In this document: positions 24,352 to 33,773 of the stretch, one piece after another
Layout of the letters: the number at the start of each line of letters is the position of its first letter
Position numbering within the stretch: position 1 is the stretch's first letter
Assembly (NCBI GenBank): GCA_036677685.1
Contig: JAVBWA010000011.1
Location: 62,001-126,000 of the forward strand
DNA length: 64,000 nt
Reading direction: 5' to 3'
DNA from: JAQUBU01 sp036677685
GTDB taxonomy: Bacteria > Bacillota > Syntrophomonadia > Syntrophomonadales > Syntrophomonadaceae
Notes under the pieces: model-generated
Databases searched by the model: none
Seen by the model: the letters and a program-made list of their open reading frames with translations, nothing else
Told to the model about the DNA's origin: nothing
Position numbers and translations under genes: made by a program

Positions 24352-25424
24352 TTATCAAACATAAACCCTTTTCCATCATCAAAAAAGACGGCTACTTTAT
24401 CATCAATACTCACATCAGCATCTGCCGGTATCCTGCTGACGATGCTACCTGACGGTGTATTGATATATATATAGGCTTCAGCTCCCAGGCGTTCGATTAC
24501 CTCCACATAACCAGTAAACGGCAGCATATTGCTTTTTGCCTCAAGGCTGACATTTTCAGCGCGAATACCATAAATAATTTGTTTTCCGATATAACCCTTT
24601 TCCCTTAAAATTTGTTGTCTATTGGCGTCCAAACAGCGTATGTTATCTATAAATGCTAGTTTTATTTCACCATGTTCTTCAACTACTGCCACATCCAACA
24701 GATTCATCTGTGGCAAGCCAATAAAACCAGCAACGAAGGTGTTTGCCGGCTTAATATAAATGTTTTTCGGTGTATCAATCTGTTGAATAATCCCGTCTTT
24801 CATTATTGCAATTCTTGATCCCATGGTCATTGCTTCGGTTTGGTCGTGAGTTACATATATAAATGTAGTATTTATTCGCTTATGCAACTTGATAATTTCG
24901 GTACGCATTTGCACACGGAGTTTGGCATCCAGATTCGATAGAGGTTCATCCATTAAGAAAACCTGCGGTTCCCGAACAATTGCACGCCCCAGTGCAACGC
25001 GTTGCCGCTGGCCGCCGGACAGTTGAGCAGGCTTTCTTTCCAATAAATCCTTAATATCCAATAATTCCGCCGTCTTCAAAACCATTTCTTTAATCTTTTT
25101 CCTAGGCACTTTTCGCATTTTGAGTCCAAATGACATGTTGTCATACACATTCATATGTGGATACAGTGCGTAATTCTGAAATACCATGGCAATATCGCGA
25201 TTCTTAGGTTCGAGATTGTTAACGAACTTGTCACCTATGTGCAACTCTCCAGAGCTAATGTCCTCCAAACCGGCGATCATTCTTAGCATAGTTGTTTTAC
25301 CACACCCGGATGGCCCCACCAAAACAAGAAACTCCTTATCTTCGATTTCCAGGTTCAAGTTTTTAACCGCATGTACACCATTTTTATATATTTTATTTAT
25401 GTTTTGTAATAACAAGCCGGCCAA
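24330..25424 (-). CDS. ABC transporter ATPase, MsmK/UgpC type
   Basis: The 364-residue protein is a carbohydrate-uptake-1 family ATPase. Walker A is GPSGCGKTT near residue 37, the Q-loop lies in VFQNYALYPHMNV, and the signature LSGGQRQRVALGRAIV precedes Walker B VFLMDEPLSNLD and the switch THDQTEAMTM. A C-terminal TOBE/OB-type regulatory region (about 240-364) with GIRAENVSL follows. Such ATPases energise sugar or glycerol-phosphate importers. It is transcribed divergently from the binding protein and permeases, with shared control region between them. The start is TTG after GAGGTGATCTGAGC. Confidence 0.92.
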   Translation of the reverse strand: MAGLLLQNINKIYKNGVHAVKNLNLEIEDKEFLVLVGPSGCGKTTMLRMIAGLEDISSGELHIGDKFVNNLEPKNRDIAMVFQNYALYPHMNVYDNMSFGLKMRKVPRKKIKEMVLKTAELLDIKDLLERKPAQLSGGQRQRVALGRAIVREPQVFLMDEPLSNLDAKLRVQMRTEIIKLHKRINTTFIYVTHDQTEAMTMGSRIAIMKDGIIQQIDTPKNIYIKPANTFVAGFIGLPQMNLLDVAVVEEHGEIKLAFIDNIRCLDANRQQILREKGYIGKQIIYGIRAENVSLEAKSNMLPFTGYVEVIERLGAEAYIYINTPSGSIVSRIPADADVSIDDKVAVFFDDGKGFMFDKETSAIL

Positions 25425-25476
25425 GCTCAGATCACCTCAAGCATTTCATTTTATGTTACAAAAATAATTACACAAT

Positions 25477-25570
25477 TTTATATTATAAATAACAACATGT
25501 TTAGAAGAATATTGTTTGACAAAACACAAATACAGATTCTAATATAATATCATATAATTTATATTATAAA
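25477..25570. promoter_or_regulatory. Divergent control region with paired operator-like sites
   Basis: TTTATATTATAAA occurs twice, at 25477-25489 and 25558-25570. Between them TTGACA (25516-25521) and TAATAT (25540-25545, 18-base spacer) form a plus-strand promoter for the binding-protein operon. The paired near-palindromes fit operators of a local repressor, which is not encoded in the block. Confidence 0.5.
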
Positions 25571-25584
25571 AGGAGGAAATACAT

Positions 25585-26883
25585 ATGAAGAAACGCCTGC
25601 TCACATGTCTATTAATTTTCACACTGTTTTTCTCTCTTGCGGGATGTGGTAACAGTACTGCCGAAAAGTCTGCTGATGCACCCAAAGATATTGAAGTATG
25701 GGTGCATAAACATGATCCGTTGATTGCCTGGATGGAGGACAAGGCTCAAGAGTATAACGCTGAAAATAAAGCTGTTAATGTTATTATTCGAGCATTCCCC
25801 TCGGGTGAACTGCCTGAAAAGGTTTATACAGGGGTAAAAGGCGGCCAGGGACCGGCAGCATTTGACTTCTTGTGCCTGAATTACAAGAGTTTGATTGACA
25901 AAGATATTATTGCACCAGTTGATTGGAAAACAATGGGGTATGCTTCAGCAGAAGAATTTGCATCTGAATGGTATAAGTCATCTATCGAAGGTGTACGGGA
26001 AAAGGACGGCAATTATTATGCCCTGCCGTATACAGCCAATACCTGGAGTCTGTTTATTAATACAGAACACTTTAAAAAAGCCGGCCTCGACCCTGAAAAA
26101 GATTATCCCAAAACCTGGGAAGATGTAAAAACAGTTGCCGAGAAATTAACGATCCGCGATGCAAACGGCAAGTTGATCCAAAAAGGTTTTGATCTCCCCT
26201 TTAACCAGGCAGATCATTGGTGGTTCTTTGTCTGGGGACCGATTTTAAGTCAATGTGGTGGTAGTGTTTTAAGTGAAGATGGTTCTAAAGCAACCATAAA
26301 TGAAGCACCGGCGGTCAAGTCTTTGCAAATTCTATATGATCTGGTGCACAAACAGAAGGTCACGGAAGCAGGCACATCAATCGATGAATCAGAAGGGTTC
26401 AGAGATGGTACTACATCCATGTGGGTTAGTGGTGTTTGGAGCAAAGGCACTTTTAAAGACAGAGAAATTGAAAACAAATATATGGCTGTTCCGCTTCCTC
26501 AGATTGACCCGAATCATCGAATTACCACTCTCGGTGGTTACTGGTGGCATGTATCCAATAAAGTGGACAGTGATATACAAAAAGAAGCCTGGAAATTCTT
26601 AAACTATATCACCTCAGATCCAGGTGATCAATTTGAGAAAACCGGCTTGCTCATGCCGAAACCGAGCATTATGGAATCTCAGGTATGGAAGGATTATCCA
26701 TATAGCGATGTCTTCTCCATTGATTTGGATGCCGGAATATGGCCGCAAAGCTCACCTGTATATCCGCAAATTGAAAAGGCGGTTGCTGATGCCATCGAAA
26801 GAAGCCTGGTAGGAGACACACCTCCGCAAGAGTCAATGGATATCGCTGCCGAACAAATCAATAAAGCATTACAAGAAAAATAG
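25585..26883 (+). CDS. Family 1 solute-binding lipoprotein of the ABC importer
   Basis: The 432-residue precursor carries a lipoprotein signal peptide ending at LAGCGN. A UgpB/MalE-type binding domain follows: VWVHKHDPLIAWMEDKAQEY near the N-terminus, GNYYALPYTANTWSLFINT at the cleft, and GTTSMWVSGVWSKGTF and TTLGGYWWHVSNK in the C-lobe. Many tryptophans and tyrosines suggest stacking against a sugar-like ligand. It is followed by two permease genes and matched by a divergent ATPase, a complete importer. The start has AAAGGAGGAAATAC upstream. The substrate is not evident. Confidence 0.93.
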   Translation: MKKRLLTCLLIFTLFFSLAGCGNSTAEKSADAPKDIEVWVHKHDPLIAWMEDKAQEYNAENKAVNVIIRAFPSGELPEKVYTGVKGGQGPAAFDFLCLNYKSLIDKDIIAPVDWKTMGYASAEEFASEWYKSSIEGVREKDGNYYALPYTANTWSLFINTEHFKKAGLDPEKDYPKTWEDVKTVAEKLTIRDANGKLIQKGFDLPFNQADHWWFFVWGPILSQCGGSVLSEDGSKATINEAPAVKSLQILYDLVHKQKVTEAGTSIDESEGFRDGTTSMWVSGVWSKGTFKDREIENKYMAVPLPQIDPNHRITTLGGYWWHVSNKVDSDIQKEAWKFLNYITSDPGDQFEKTGLLMPKPSIMESQVWKDYPYSDVFSIDLDAGIWPQSSPVYPQIEKAVADAIERSLVGDTPPQESMDIAAEQINKALQEK

Positions 26884-26906
26884 CCCTGATGAAATCGAGG
26901 CAAGCA

Positions 26907-27788
26907 ATGTCCAGTACCAAATTCCACAAAAATCAAAATGCAGCTGGAGCCCTCTTTTTGGCTCCAGCTGCCATAGTTTTATTAGTATTTTTGGCACATC
27001 CAGTTTATTTAGCCGTTATAACAAGTTTGACCAATTCTGATTTGTTAACGCAGCCCAAGTGGATAGGATTGAATAATTACCTAAGCATTTGTACCAGTCA
27101 TGATTTTTTAAATTCGCTGATGGTTACAGCAAAATTTGTCCTTTTAGCAAGCATCCCCTTATTTGTGATATCTCTAGCACTTGCGGTTGTTCTCACTAAG
27201 CCTTTCCGGGGTTCGCAGCTCTTTAAACTGATCATTTTTGCACCGGTTGTCCTGTCTGAAGCAATTACCGCAATTGTATGGAAAATGCTCTTAAATCCAT
27301 ATGGCATAATCAATGAATATCTGATGCATTTGGGCTTTATTGATTCATACATCAAGTGGCTGATTGATCCGCGCTATGCCCTGGGGGGAATTATTCTTTT
27401 TGTTTTGTGGAAAGAATTGGGTTATTTTATGATCATATTTTTAACCGGCTTGCAGAGCATCCCTGCAGGCTATTATGAGACAGCCACAATTGACGGGGCA
27501 TCCGGATGGCAGCAATTCTCTTATATAACCCTGCCATTACTAAAGCCTACAACGCTTTTTGCCAGCATCATCATGCTCATCAACATTTTAAATACCTTCA
27601 CGCCATTTTACGTAATGACCAGGGGAGGTCCCTTTAATAGCACCGAGGTTTTATCGATGCTTATTTATGATACAGGGTTCGGCTTTATGCAAATGGGTAA
27701 AGCATCAGCCATGTCGGTCATCATACTGCTGATTGTTGCGTTTTTAAGCATAATTCTATTTCGTATGGGAAGGCATGATAATATATGA
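26907..27788 (+). CDS. ABC permease, MalF/UgpA type
   Basis: The 293-residue protein has six hydrophobic segments and the permease EAA loop YETATIDGASGWQQFSYITL (about residues 195-215), which docks on the ATPase. FTPFYVMTRGGPFNSTEVL is typical of the UgpA/MalF-like component. I used the ATG preceded by GAGG at six bases; an in-frame ATG six codons earlier has no clear ribosome site. It overlaps the second permease by four bases. Together with the binding lipoprotein and ATPase it forms a carbohydrate-uptake-1 type importer. Confidence 0.9.
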   Translation: MSSTKFHKNQNAAGALFLAPAAIVLLVFLAHPVYLAVITSLTNSDLLTQPKWIGLNNYLSICTSHDFLNSLMVTAKFVLLASIPLFVISLALAVVLTKPFRGSQLFKLIIFAPVVLSEAITAIVWKMLLNPYGIINEYLMHLGFIDSYIKWLIDPRYALGGIILFVLWKELGYFMIIFLTGLQSIPAGYYETATIDGASGWQQFSYITLPLLKPTTLFASIIMLINILNTFTPFYVMTRGGPFNSTEVLSMLIYDTGFGFMQMGKASAMSVIILLIVAFLSIILFRMGRHDNI

Positions 27789-28636
27789 AAAACCCTCGCT
27801 CCATGCTGTTAATATATTTGATCCTGATTATCGTATCCCTGTTCATGTTAATGCCACTGCTGGCAATGATAAGCACTTCACTCAAGTATGAAGGGGCTGT
27901 ATTTGCAACGCCTTTTCAATGGATACCGGTTCAAGTCAACTGGGATAATTATATAGGTATTCTGCAAAAATATCCTTTCATGACGTATTTAAAAAACAGT
28001 CTATTTGCTGCAGTTATAGCTACAACATCAAATCTCTTTTTATCCTCTCTGGCTGGCTATAGCCTGGCAAAGTTTCATTATAAAGGGAAAAACATTGTCT
28101 TTGCCTTTATCATCATTTTGCTGCTATTACCTGGTCAGGCAATCATCGTACCTTTGTTCATGCTCATGTCATCCCTAAGCTTAATAGACTCTCTGGGGGC
28201 AATTATTTTGCCGTATTTAACCTCGCCCTTTGCCATCTTCCTGATGAGACAGTACTTTTTATCCATTCCTGACAGCATCATCGAAGCAGCCCGGGTTGAT
28301 GGAGCTTCAGAACTGCAGATCTATTTTCGCATCATCTTGCCGCAAGCCAAACCGGTTTTTGCTGCTCTGGGTATATTTAGTTTCATGTTTAACTGGAACA
28401 ATTTTTTGTGGCCTCTAATCGTCCTGAATAGTGATATGAACTTTACGATTCCATTAGGAATTGCCATGATGGAGGGTGAATATTCAACACCTTACGCTGA
28501 ACTGATGGCAGCAGCGACGATGGCCTCTTTGCCGGTATTGCTGGTATACTTCATATTACAAAATAAGTTCATCAACAGTATGGTTATTACCGGCTTTTCT
28601 CCTAAAGGAGGCGACGTCCATCAAAAAGCTCATTGA
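27785..28636 (+). CDS. ABC permease, MalG/UgpE type
   Basis: The 283-residue protein has six membrane segments and the EAA loop IIEAARVDGASELQIYFRII followed by LPQAKPVFAAL. It is the second half of the heterodimeric channel. It overlaps the first permease by four bases (ATGA) and the next frame by about 17 bases, so the four plus-strand genes form one translationally coupled operon. Confidence 0.92.
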   Translation: MKNPRSMLLIYLILIIVSLFMLMPLLAMISTSLKYEGAVFATPFQWIPVQVNWDNYIGILQKYPFMTYLKNSLFAAVIATTSNLFLSSLAGYSLAKFHYKGKNIVFAFIIILLLLPGQAIIVPLFMLMSSLSLIDSLGAIILPYLTSPFAIFLMRQYFLSIPDSIIEAARVDGASELQIYFRIILPQAKPVFAALGIFSFMFNWNNFLWPLIVLNSDMNFTIPLGIAMMEGEYSTPYAELMAAATMASLPVLLVYFILQNKFINSMVITGFSPKGGDVHQKAH

Positions 28637-29933
28637 TTATGTACTGCAGCATAACAAAAGATTGGTTTCACCCAAAGGCGGCGGATCTATCGAAAGATTT
28701 TTTAATAAAGTCGATACTTCCTTAATGAAACCTGCGGAATATAGTGCCCGCTGGCTGGCCTTTCAAGCCGAAGAATATGGACACGAGTTCCTATGTTCTA
28801 CGATGCTGGATGTGCAAATATGCAAATGCCTGGGGCTGCAAACATATTTTATGCCTGATGGCAGCGAACACGTGGTTGAAAACCAGGTAAGAGACATAAA
28901 TGATTTAAAAAAGATAAAAAGAACAGTACCCCTCGATCACCCGTTAGCACTGAAACATATTACTTGTATCACGGAATTTAAAAAAATATGCCCCAAGCCG
29001 GTAGGCGGAGCGTGTTTCGGCCCGTTTACATGTGCAGGGGGCATCCTGGGTACGGAGCAACTCTGTATCGCCTCCATTGATAATCCTGAGCTAATCAATA
29101 AAACAATGAAAATTACGACGGAGTTTATTTTTGAAATGGCACTGGCCTGTGAAAAAGCAGGTGCTGATTTCTTTTGGATTGCAGAACCTACCGGCATTTT
29201 ATTATCGCCGCAGCAATTTAATGAATTTTGCGGCAAGTATATAAAGAAGATATTCAATGGTATTTCCGTGCCAGGTTTTTTGCATATTCCAGGCAATACA
29301 AACCATCTTATTGATGAGTTGATGAAAACGAACGCACAGTGTTTAAGTCTGGATTCTTTTGTTAACATGCGTGATATGGCACATAAGATACCCTTGGAAC
29401 TGATCATACTGGGCAATATCAATTCGCTGTCCATGCTCTATGATCCGGCTGCTAAAATCGCTCATGATGTAGCCAAACTTAACCGCGAGATTAGAAATTT
29501 CCCCAACTTTGTGATCAGTTCAGGAGGGGGTCTTGCCAAGGAAACCCCGGAAGAAAATCTTCTGTTGCTATTTGATGTAACCAGAAAAATGCCGGTTTGG
29601 AACCGAGAGCAATATCTTCAGATTAATAAGCTCTGGCGCATCATTAGCACGAAATCATTTGATGAAATCTGCTTGATCCTGTCACAGAATTATTATTCGC
29701 CAGATATCATTGCTGCAAGTCTTGAAGAAGCATGTGTTTATTTGCAAAGGCAGTATATATATAAAAACTTGAGCTTGGCTCGCTATTCAATGCAAGCCCA
29801 TGAAATTCTCAAATTTCTATATGCGGATTATGTAAATGATTATTGTCGGATCAATATTGAGGAGGATACTTTCAACCCGGAACAACTAAAAGCCTGTATG
29901 TTGCATATCACACAGGGGTTTGTGAATAAATAG
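28620..29933 (+). CDS. UroD-fold (MtaA/CmuA-like) protein lacking zinc ligands
   Basis: The protein belongs to the uroporphyrinogen decarboxylase superfamily, nearest to the MtaA/CmuA corrinoid methyltransferase branch: GPFTCAGGILGTEQ, CEKAGADFFWIAEPTG, FLHIPGNTNHLIDEL, LGNINSL and SSGGGLAKETPEENL. In MtaA-type enzymes zinc is held by HxC in HICG and by a later cysteine in SGCE/D. Here these read HIPG and SGGG, so both cysteines are gone. A C-terminal extension of about 100 residues follows. The start is odd: AAAGGAGG lies eight bases before an ATC codon from which family-like residues (KKLIDYVLQHNKRLVSP) are encoded. The first conventional start is TTG at 28662, inside that segment. It is coupled to a sugar-type importer. 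Confidence 0.75.
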   Translation: MKKLIDYVLQHNKRLVSPKGGGSIERFFNKVDTSLMKPAEYSARWLAFQAEEYGHEFLCSTMLDVQICKCLGLQTYFMPDGSEHVVENQVRDINDLKKIKRTVPLDHPLALKHITCITEFKKICPKPVGGACFGPFTCAGGILGTEQLCIASIDNPELINKTMKITTEFIFEMALACEKAGADFFWIAEPTGILLSPQQFNEFCGKYIKKIFNGISVPGFLHIPGNTNHLIDELMKTNAQCLSLDSFVNMRDMAHKIPLELIILGNINSLSMLYDPAAKIAHDVAKLNREIRNFPNFVISSGGGLAKETPEENLLLLFDVTRKMPVWNREQYLQINKLWRIISTKSFDEICLILSQNYYSPDIIAASLEEACVYLQRQYIYKNLSLARYSMQAHEILKFLYADYVNDYCRINIEEDTFNPEQLKACMLHITQGFVNK

Positions 29934-29939
29934 GACGCA

Positions 29940-29977
29940 TTGAGGATGTAATTATTTTACACAGGATTCTCCGTACC
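29940..29977. repeat. Direct repeat, right flank of the ABC transporter block
   Basis: TTGAGGATGTAATTATTTTA followed by CACAGGATTCTCCGTACC matches 24214-24253 with few changes. It begins seven bases after the stop of the UroD-like gene, so the block fits tightly between the two copies. Confidence 0.65.
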
Positions 29978-30046
29978 AGGATTTTATATATATTTAGGAA
30001 TCCGTCAATTCAATTCCCGGTCATCTTACACCGTCAACATCCGGGT

Positions 30047-30165
30047 GCTCCCCCACACGACCCTAACCCTATTTCTCGTCTGGAGAAACATAATTTTCAG
30101 CATCATAAAGTACTATTCTCGCAGCTTTACCTCCGATATACTTACCACCGTCTCCACGTGCCTGA
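30047..30165 (-). repeat. rlmD-like 3'-end remnant (copy C)
   Basis: CCCCCACACGACCCTAACCC and the sequence to about 30165 resemble the 3' flank and last codons of the rlmD gene at 37115-37235. On the minus strand HVETVV is still readable but the tail is shifted out of frame. No intact gene is here. Confidence 0.55.
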
Positions 30166-30220
30166 TGATACAAAAAAAGTCGCTTCAATCTGATATCCAC
30201 TGGCGGCAAGAATTTATTGC

Positions 30221-31285
30221 CTAATCTATTACAGCAGGTAAAATACACTTCTCAAAAAGCGGCCATCGGTCGAGAGGGTTTCTTATTATCCTGGAAGCGA
30301 TTGCTACTACAATATCTTTTTCCGGAATACAGCAGATAACATTGCCGCCATCGCCCAGGGCCGAGTATGCATAAGTGCCGCCCTCTCCTCTAAGCCACCA
30401 TAGATAGCCGTAGCCATTGTAATTATTTCCTTTGGAATCCAGAGCTATCGACATATTCGTTGATTCATTAACCCATGTCTTTGAAATAATCTGTTTATCG
30501 TCCCAAATACCGCAGTTTAGATATAGAAACCCAAACCGCGCCATGTCCCTGGGTGTTAATGTAAGTCCCCATCCACCTGCAGTGTAGCCATCTGGATCCT
30601 TAATCCATCCCGTGATATTACTTCCGAACACATCATCTAGTCCAAATGATTTCATTTCACGATCCGGAATTCCTCTCATTCCTATAGGCCGAAATAATTG
30701 TAAATTGGCAAACTCGCGGGCGCACATGCCTGTAGTGCGTGTTATTATTGCTGATAACAGGTGCGCCCCGGCAGTATAGTACTGAAACCTTCCTGGTTGC
30801 CCATTCTGTCCCATAAGGTTCAGGATATACATAATCCAGCTTCGCTGCCTTCGCAGCCTGTCTAATGGTTCATGTCCGCGCCTGTCTCCTTCCTTCCATG
30901 AAAATGGAAACGGCGCAGTCATCGTAAGCAGATGCCTTATGGTTATAGTACGTTTCCGTATATCACCGGAACCAGCGTATTCCAGAAAAAATTCGAGTAC
31001 CTTCTGGTCTATGCTTTTGATATATCCGGCATCTATAGCGATACCTACAAGGGCGGAAATGACACTTTTCGTCACTGAAGCGACATGATGTGTATCATGA
31101 GGGCAATAACCGTTATAATATCTTTCAAAAGAAATGTAACCCTTTCGAACTACAACAATACCATTAATGTTACTGTATTGATGTTTTATCATAGCCTCAA
31201 GGTCTTTGAGCTTTACCGGGTCCATTCCTACGGCTTCTGGATCTGCCATCAGCCATTCCTGGGTTGGCCAGTAATCTCTTGGCAT
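30221..31285 (-). CDS. Serine hydrolase, class C beta-lactamase family
   Basis: The 354-residue cytoplasmic protein (no signal peptide) has the beta-lactamase/transpeptidase fold. The SxxK nucleophile motif lies in VASVTKSVISALVG (about residue 70), a YYTAG segment takes the place of the YxN loop (about 167), and HLLTMTAPFPFSW and a C-terminal SALGDGGNVICCIPEKDIVV (third-motif region) follow. Members of this family are esterases, peptidases or beta-lactamases; substrate is unknown. Its ATG overlaps the stop of the UvrA-like gene by one base (TAATG), so they are translationally coupled. Its last about 190 bases are duplicated at 35412-35603. Confidence 0.88.
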   Translation of the reverse strand: MPRDYWPTQEWLMADPEAVGMDPVKLKDLEAMIKHQYSNINGIVVVRKGYISFERYYNGYCPHDTHHVASVTKSVISALVGIAIDAGYIKSIDQKVLEFFLEYAGSGDIRKRTITIRHLLTMTAPFPFSWKEGDRRGHEPLDRLRRQRSWIMYILNLMGQNGQPGRFQYYTAGAHLLSAIITRTTGMCAREFANLQLFRPIGMRGIPDREMKSFGLDDVFGSNITGWIKDPDGYTAGGWGLTLTPRDMARFGFLYLNCGIWDDKQIISKTWVNESTNMSIALDSKGNNYNGYGYLWWLRGEGGTYAYSALGDGGNVICCIPEKDIVVAIASRIIRNPLDRWPLFEKCILPAVID

Positions 31286-33717
31286 TAAAGATACCTCCCC
31301 GTTATGGACTTCGGATTTTTCTTCAGCTCTTGCGGAGAACCTTCTGCAATGAGCCTTCCTCCTTCCTCGCCACCATTTGGACCCAGTTCAATAATCCAGC
31401 CGCAGGATTTGAGAATGACCGGATCGTGTTCAATGACAATTACTGAATTGCCTTTTACCACAAGCTCGTCTAGTAATAGAATGAGCTTGGCAGTATCATG
31501 AAGACTGAGACCTGTAGTAGGTTCATCAAGTACATAAAGGATATTGCCTTTCCGACGTCTGCCGATTTCTTTCGCCAGTTTGATCCTTTGCGATTCGCCC
31601 CCACTCAAAGTTGGAGTGGGTTGACCCAGTTTTATATATCCCATTCCAATCCGTTCCATGACTTTCAAAGAAGAAACAATCCCATGATCATCTTCAAAGA
31701 AAGATACCGCTTCGGAAACACTCATTTCAAGGATATCATGTATATTTTTACCTTTATACCTAACAGATAAGGCTTCGTCATTATACCTTTTTCCATGACA
31801 TTCCCCACAGGTATGATCGATATTAAGATTTACTCCCAGCCAAATCGTCTCACGGCCGCTACCGCCGCATACCGGGCAGGCACCTTTCGAGTTGAATGAG
31901 AAATGACCCGCAGATAATTGCTGTTGTAAAGCTTCAGGCTGTCTTGCATACAGCCTGCGTATTTTATCCCATATTCCTATATAAGACACAGGGTTGGAGT
32001 TCATTTTCCTGCCAATTGGAGCTTGTGATATTTCCGCATATCCGGAGATGTGCTCCGAGCCCTCCAGCAGGTCTGCTACTGTTTCAACAACTTCCGGCTC
32101 ATCCCTGTCTTCTAATTCATTATCATTAACATCCGTTCTACCGTTCTCTGCTTGATCATGAAAATATCCTTTTAAAAGAGGAATCAGTGTATCTGAAATA
32201 AGTGAGCTTTTCCCACTTCCTGATACTCCCGCTATTCCGACAAGGATTCCCAATGGGAATGATACAGTCAAATCCTTAAGGTTGTTTGTTTTTGCGTGCC
32301 GGACGGTCAGGCAGGGTATCTGTTTGTCTTTCTCGATATGCATTTTGGATTTCATGACGGGTAAAGCAATTTTTCCCGAAAGATACTGACCGGTTATCGA
32401 ATCTTTGGACGCCAACAGACCCTCCAAATCGCCCTGATAAACAACCTGTCCCCCTTCAAGACCTGCTTTGGGTCCTATGTCAATAATGTGCTCGGCCATT
32501 TCAATCGTATTCCTGTCATGCTCCACGACAATAACCGTATTGCCCAATTCCTTAAGCTCTTGAATGGATTGCAGAAGTTCGGTCTTTTCCGATTCATGCA
32601 GTCCTGCAGTTGGCTCATCGAGTATATAGATCAGGGAATCCATCTTCGAATCCAAATGGGAGTTTAGAAATAACCGCTGTATTTCCCCGCCGCTCAGCGT
32701 GGGCATTTCTCTATATAGGGACAGATGACCCAAACGGGATTTATTTAAATTACCAGCTTTGTGTAGTATTTCCTTAACTAGGTTTTTACCAAACGATGTT
32801 AATGTTTCCTGCTTCAATAAGACTTCAAGAAACTTCTGTAATTCTGAGATAGTCATCTTCCCAAGCTCGCCTATATGTCTGCCATTTAAAAGCACTCTGC
32901 GAGCTTCTTCTCCTATTCGGAATCCATTACACTCAGAGCATACATGCATAGTGTAAATACCACTTAAACCTTCTCCATTCCTATATAGACGGTTTTGAAA
33001 GATTCTTGTCAGGCAATAGCTGCGTTTTTCAAAATTACCGTTTACATGGTGTCCGTAGATTATTTCTTCCTTAACTTCATCGGGTATTTTATAAAATGGC
33101 ATATTTATGTAATTGATATATTTTTTATAAAGAAGCTTTGCATAACCGGGTGTTACGCCAACCTTGTCAAAAACCTGTCTGAGAGTTGTACTGTATTCCG
33201 AAACCAGTTTATCCATGTTGATTTCATAATACGCCCCACGCCCCGAGCACTTTATACACATTCCATTTGGAGCGTTATATGAGAAATAGCTTGCCGGCAA
33301 GCGTTCCTCTACATTCCCGCATTTTTCGCAAGTAAAGCTTTCGTCTACAGTTGCGCCGCAAGAGGAGCAGATTATTTTTCCTTCGCCTGAATAGAGTACA
33401 CCAAGCAGATTTAGGATATATGTTTTTGAACCCACAGTTGAACGTGGATTGCTCTGGCGAACAATACTTTGTTGCACAGCTATCGCAGGTGCTATACCTG
33501 ATATGCTGTCAAACTTGTCCTCGTCATCAATTCCTGTAAGTATGCCTAAGGATTGCAAATATTGCCTACGTCCTTCCTCGAAAATGATATCGAACATCAG
33601 GCTGGATTTACCTGATCCGCTGACACCGGTTGCGACGACAAGCTCGTTTTTTGGAATAGAGATGTCAATGTTCTTAAGGTTGTGTACCCGCGCTCTTTTT
33701 ATTGTGATGTTTCTCAT
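31285..33717 (-). CDS. UvrA-like ABC ATPase (excinuclease A paralogue)
   Basis: The 810-residue protein has two ABC domains of the UvrA type: GVSGSGKSSLMFD, LSGGEIQRLFL and YILDEPTAGLHESE in the first, then GVSGSGKSSLISD, LSGGESQRIKLAKEIG and YVLDEPTTGLSLHD in the second. Zinc-binding cysteines are CSSCGATV with CEKCG and CIKC in the first half, and CPVCGGSG with CGEC in the second. It is shorter than canonical UvrA (about 940 residues), like the UvrA2/DrrC-type paralogues that lack the UvrB-binding domain and are linked to drug tolerance. The AraC-GyrI regulator gene lies 56 bases upstream and a serine hydrolase gene is coupled downstream. Confidence 0.9.
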   Translation of the reverse strand: MRNITIKRARVHNLKNIDISIPKNELVVATGVSGSGKSSLMFDIIFEEGRRQYLQSLGILTGIDDEDKFDSISGIAPAIAVQQSIVRQSNPRSTVGSKTYILNLLGVLYSGEGKIICSSCGATVDESFTCEKCGNVEERLPASYFSYNAPNGMCIKCSGRGAYYEINMDKLVSEYSTTLRQVFDKVGVTPGYAKLLYKKYINYINMPFYKIPDEVKEEIIYGHHVNGNFEKRSYCLTRIFQNRLYRNGEGLSGIYTMHVCSECNGFRIGEEARRVLLNGRHIGELGKMTISELQKFLEVLLKQETLTSFGKNLVKEILHKAGNLNKSRLGHLSLYREMPTLSGGEIQRLFLNSHLDSKMDSLIYILDEPTAGLHESEKTELLQSIQELKELGNTVIVVEHDRNTIEMAEHIIDIGPKAGLEGGQVVYQGDLEGLLASKDSITGQYLSGKIALPVMKSKMHIEKDKQIPCLTVRHAKTNNLKDLTVSFPLGILVGIAGVSGSGKSSLISDTLIPLLKGYFHDQAENGRTDVNDNELEDRDEPEVVETVADLLEGSEHISGYAEISQAPIGRKMNSNPVSYIGIWDKIRRLYARQPEALQQQLSAGHFSFNSKGACPVCGGSGRETIWLGVNLNIDHTCGECHGKRYNDEALSVRYKGKNIHDILEMSVSEAVSFFEDDHGIVSSLKVMERIGMGYIKLGQPTPTLSGGESQRIKLAKEIGRRRKGNILYVLDEPTTGLSLHDTAKLILLLDELVVKGNSVIVIEHDPVILKSCGWIIELGPNGGEEGGRLIAEGSPQELKKNPKSITGRYL

Positions 33718-33773
33718 AAATTCGCCGCTCTTTCATATCGCATATTTCGCTTTTTAGCGCTTAAGAATACAAG

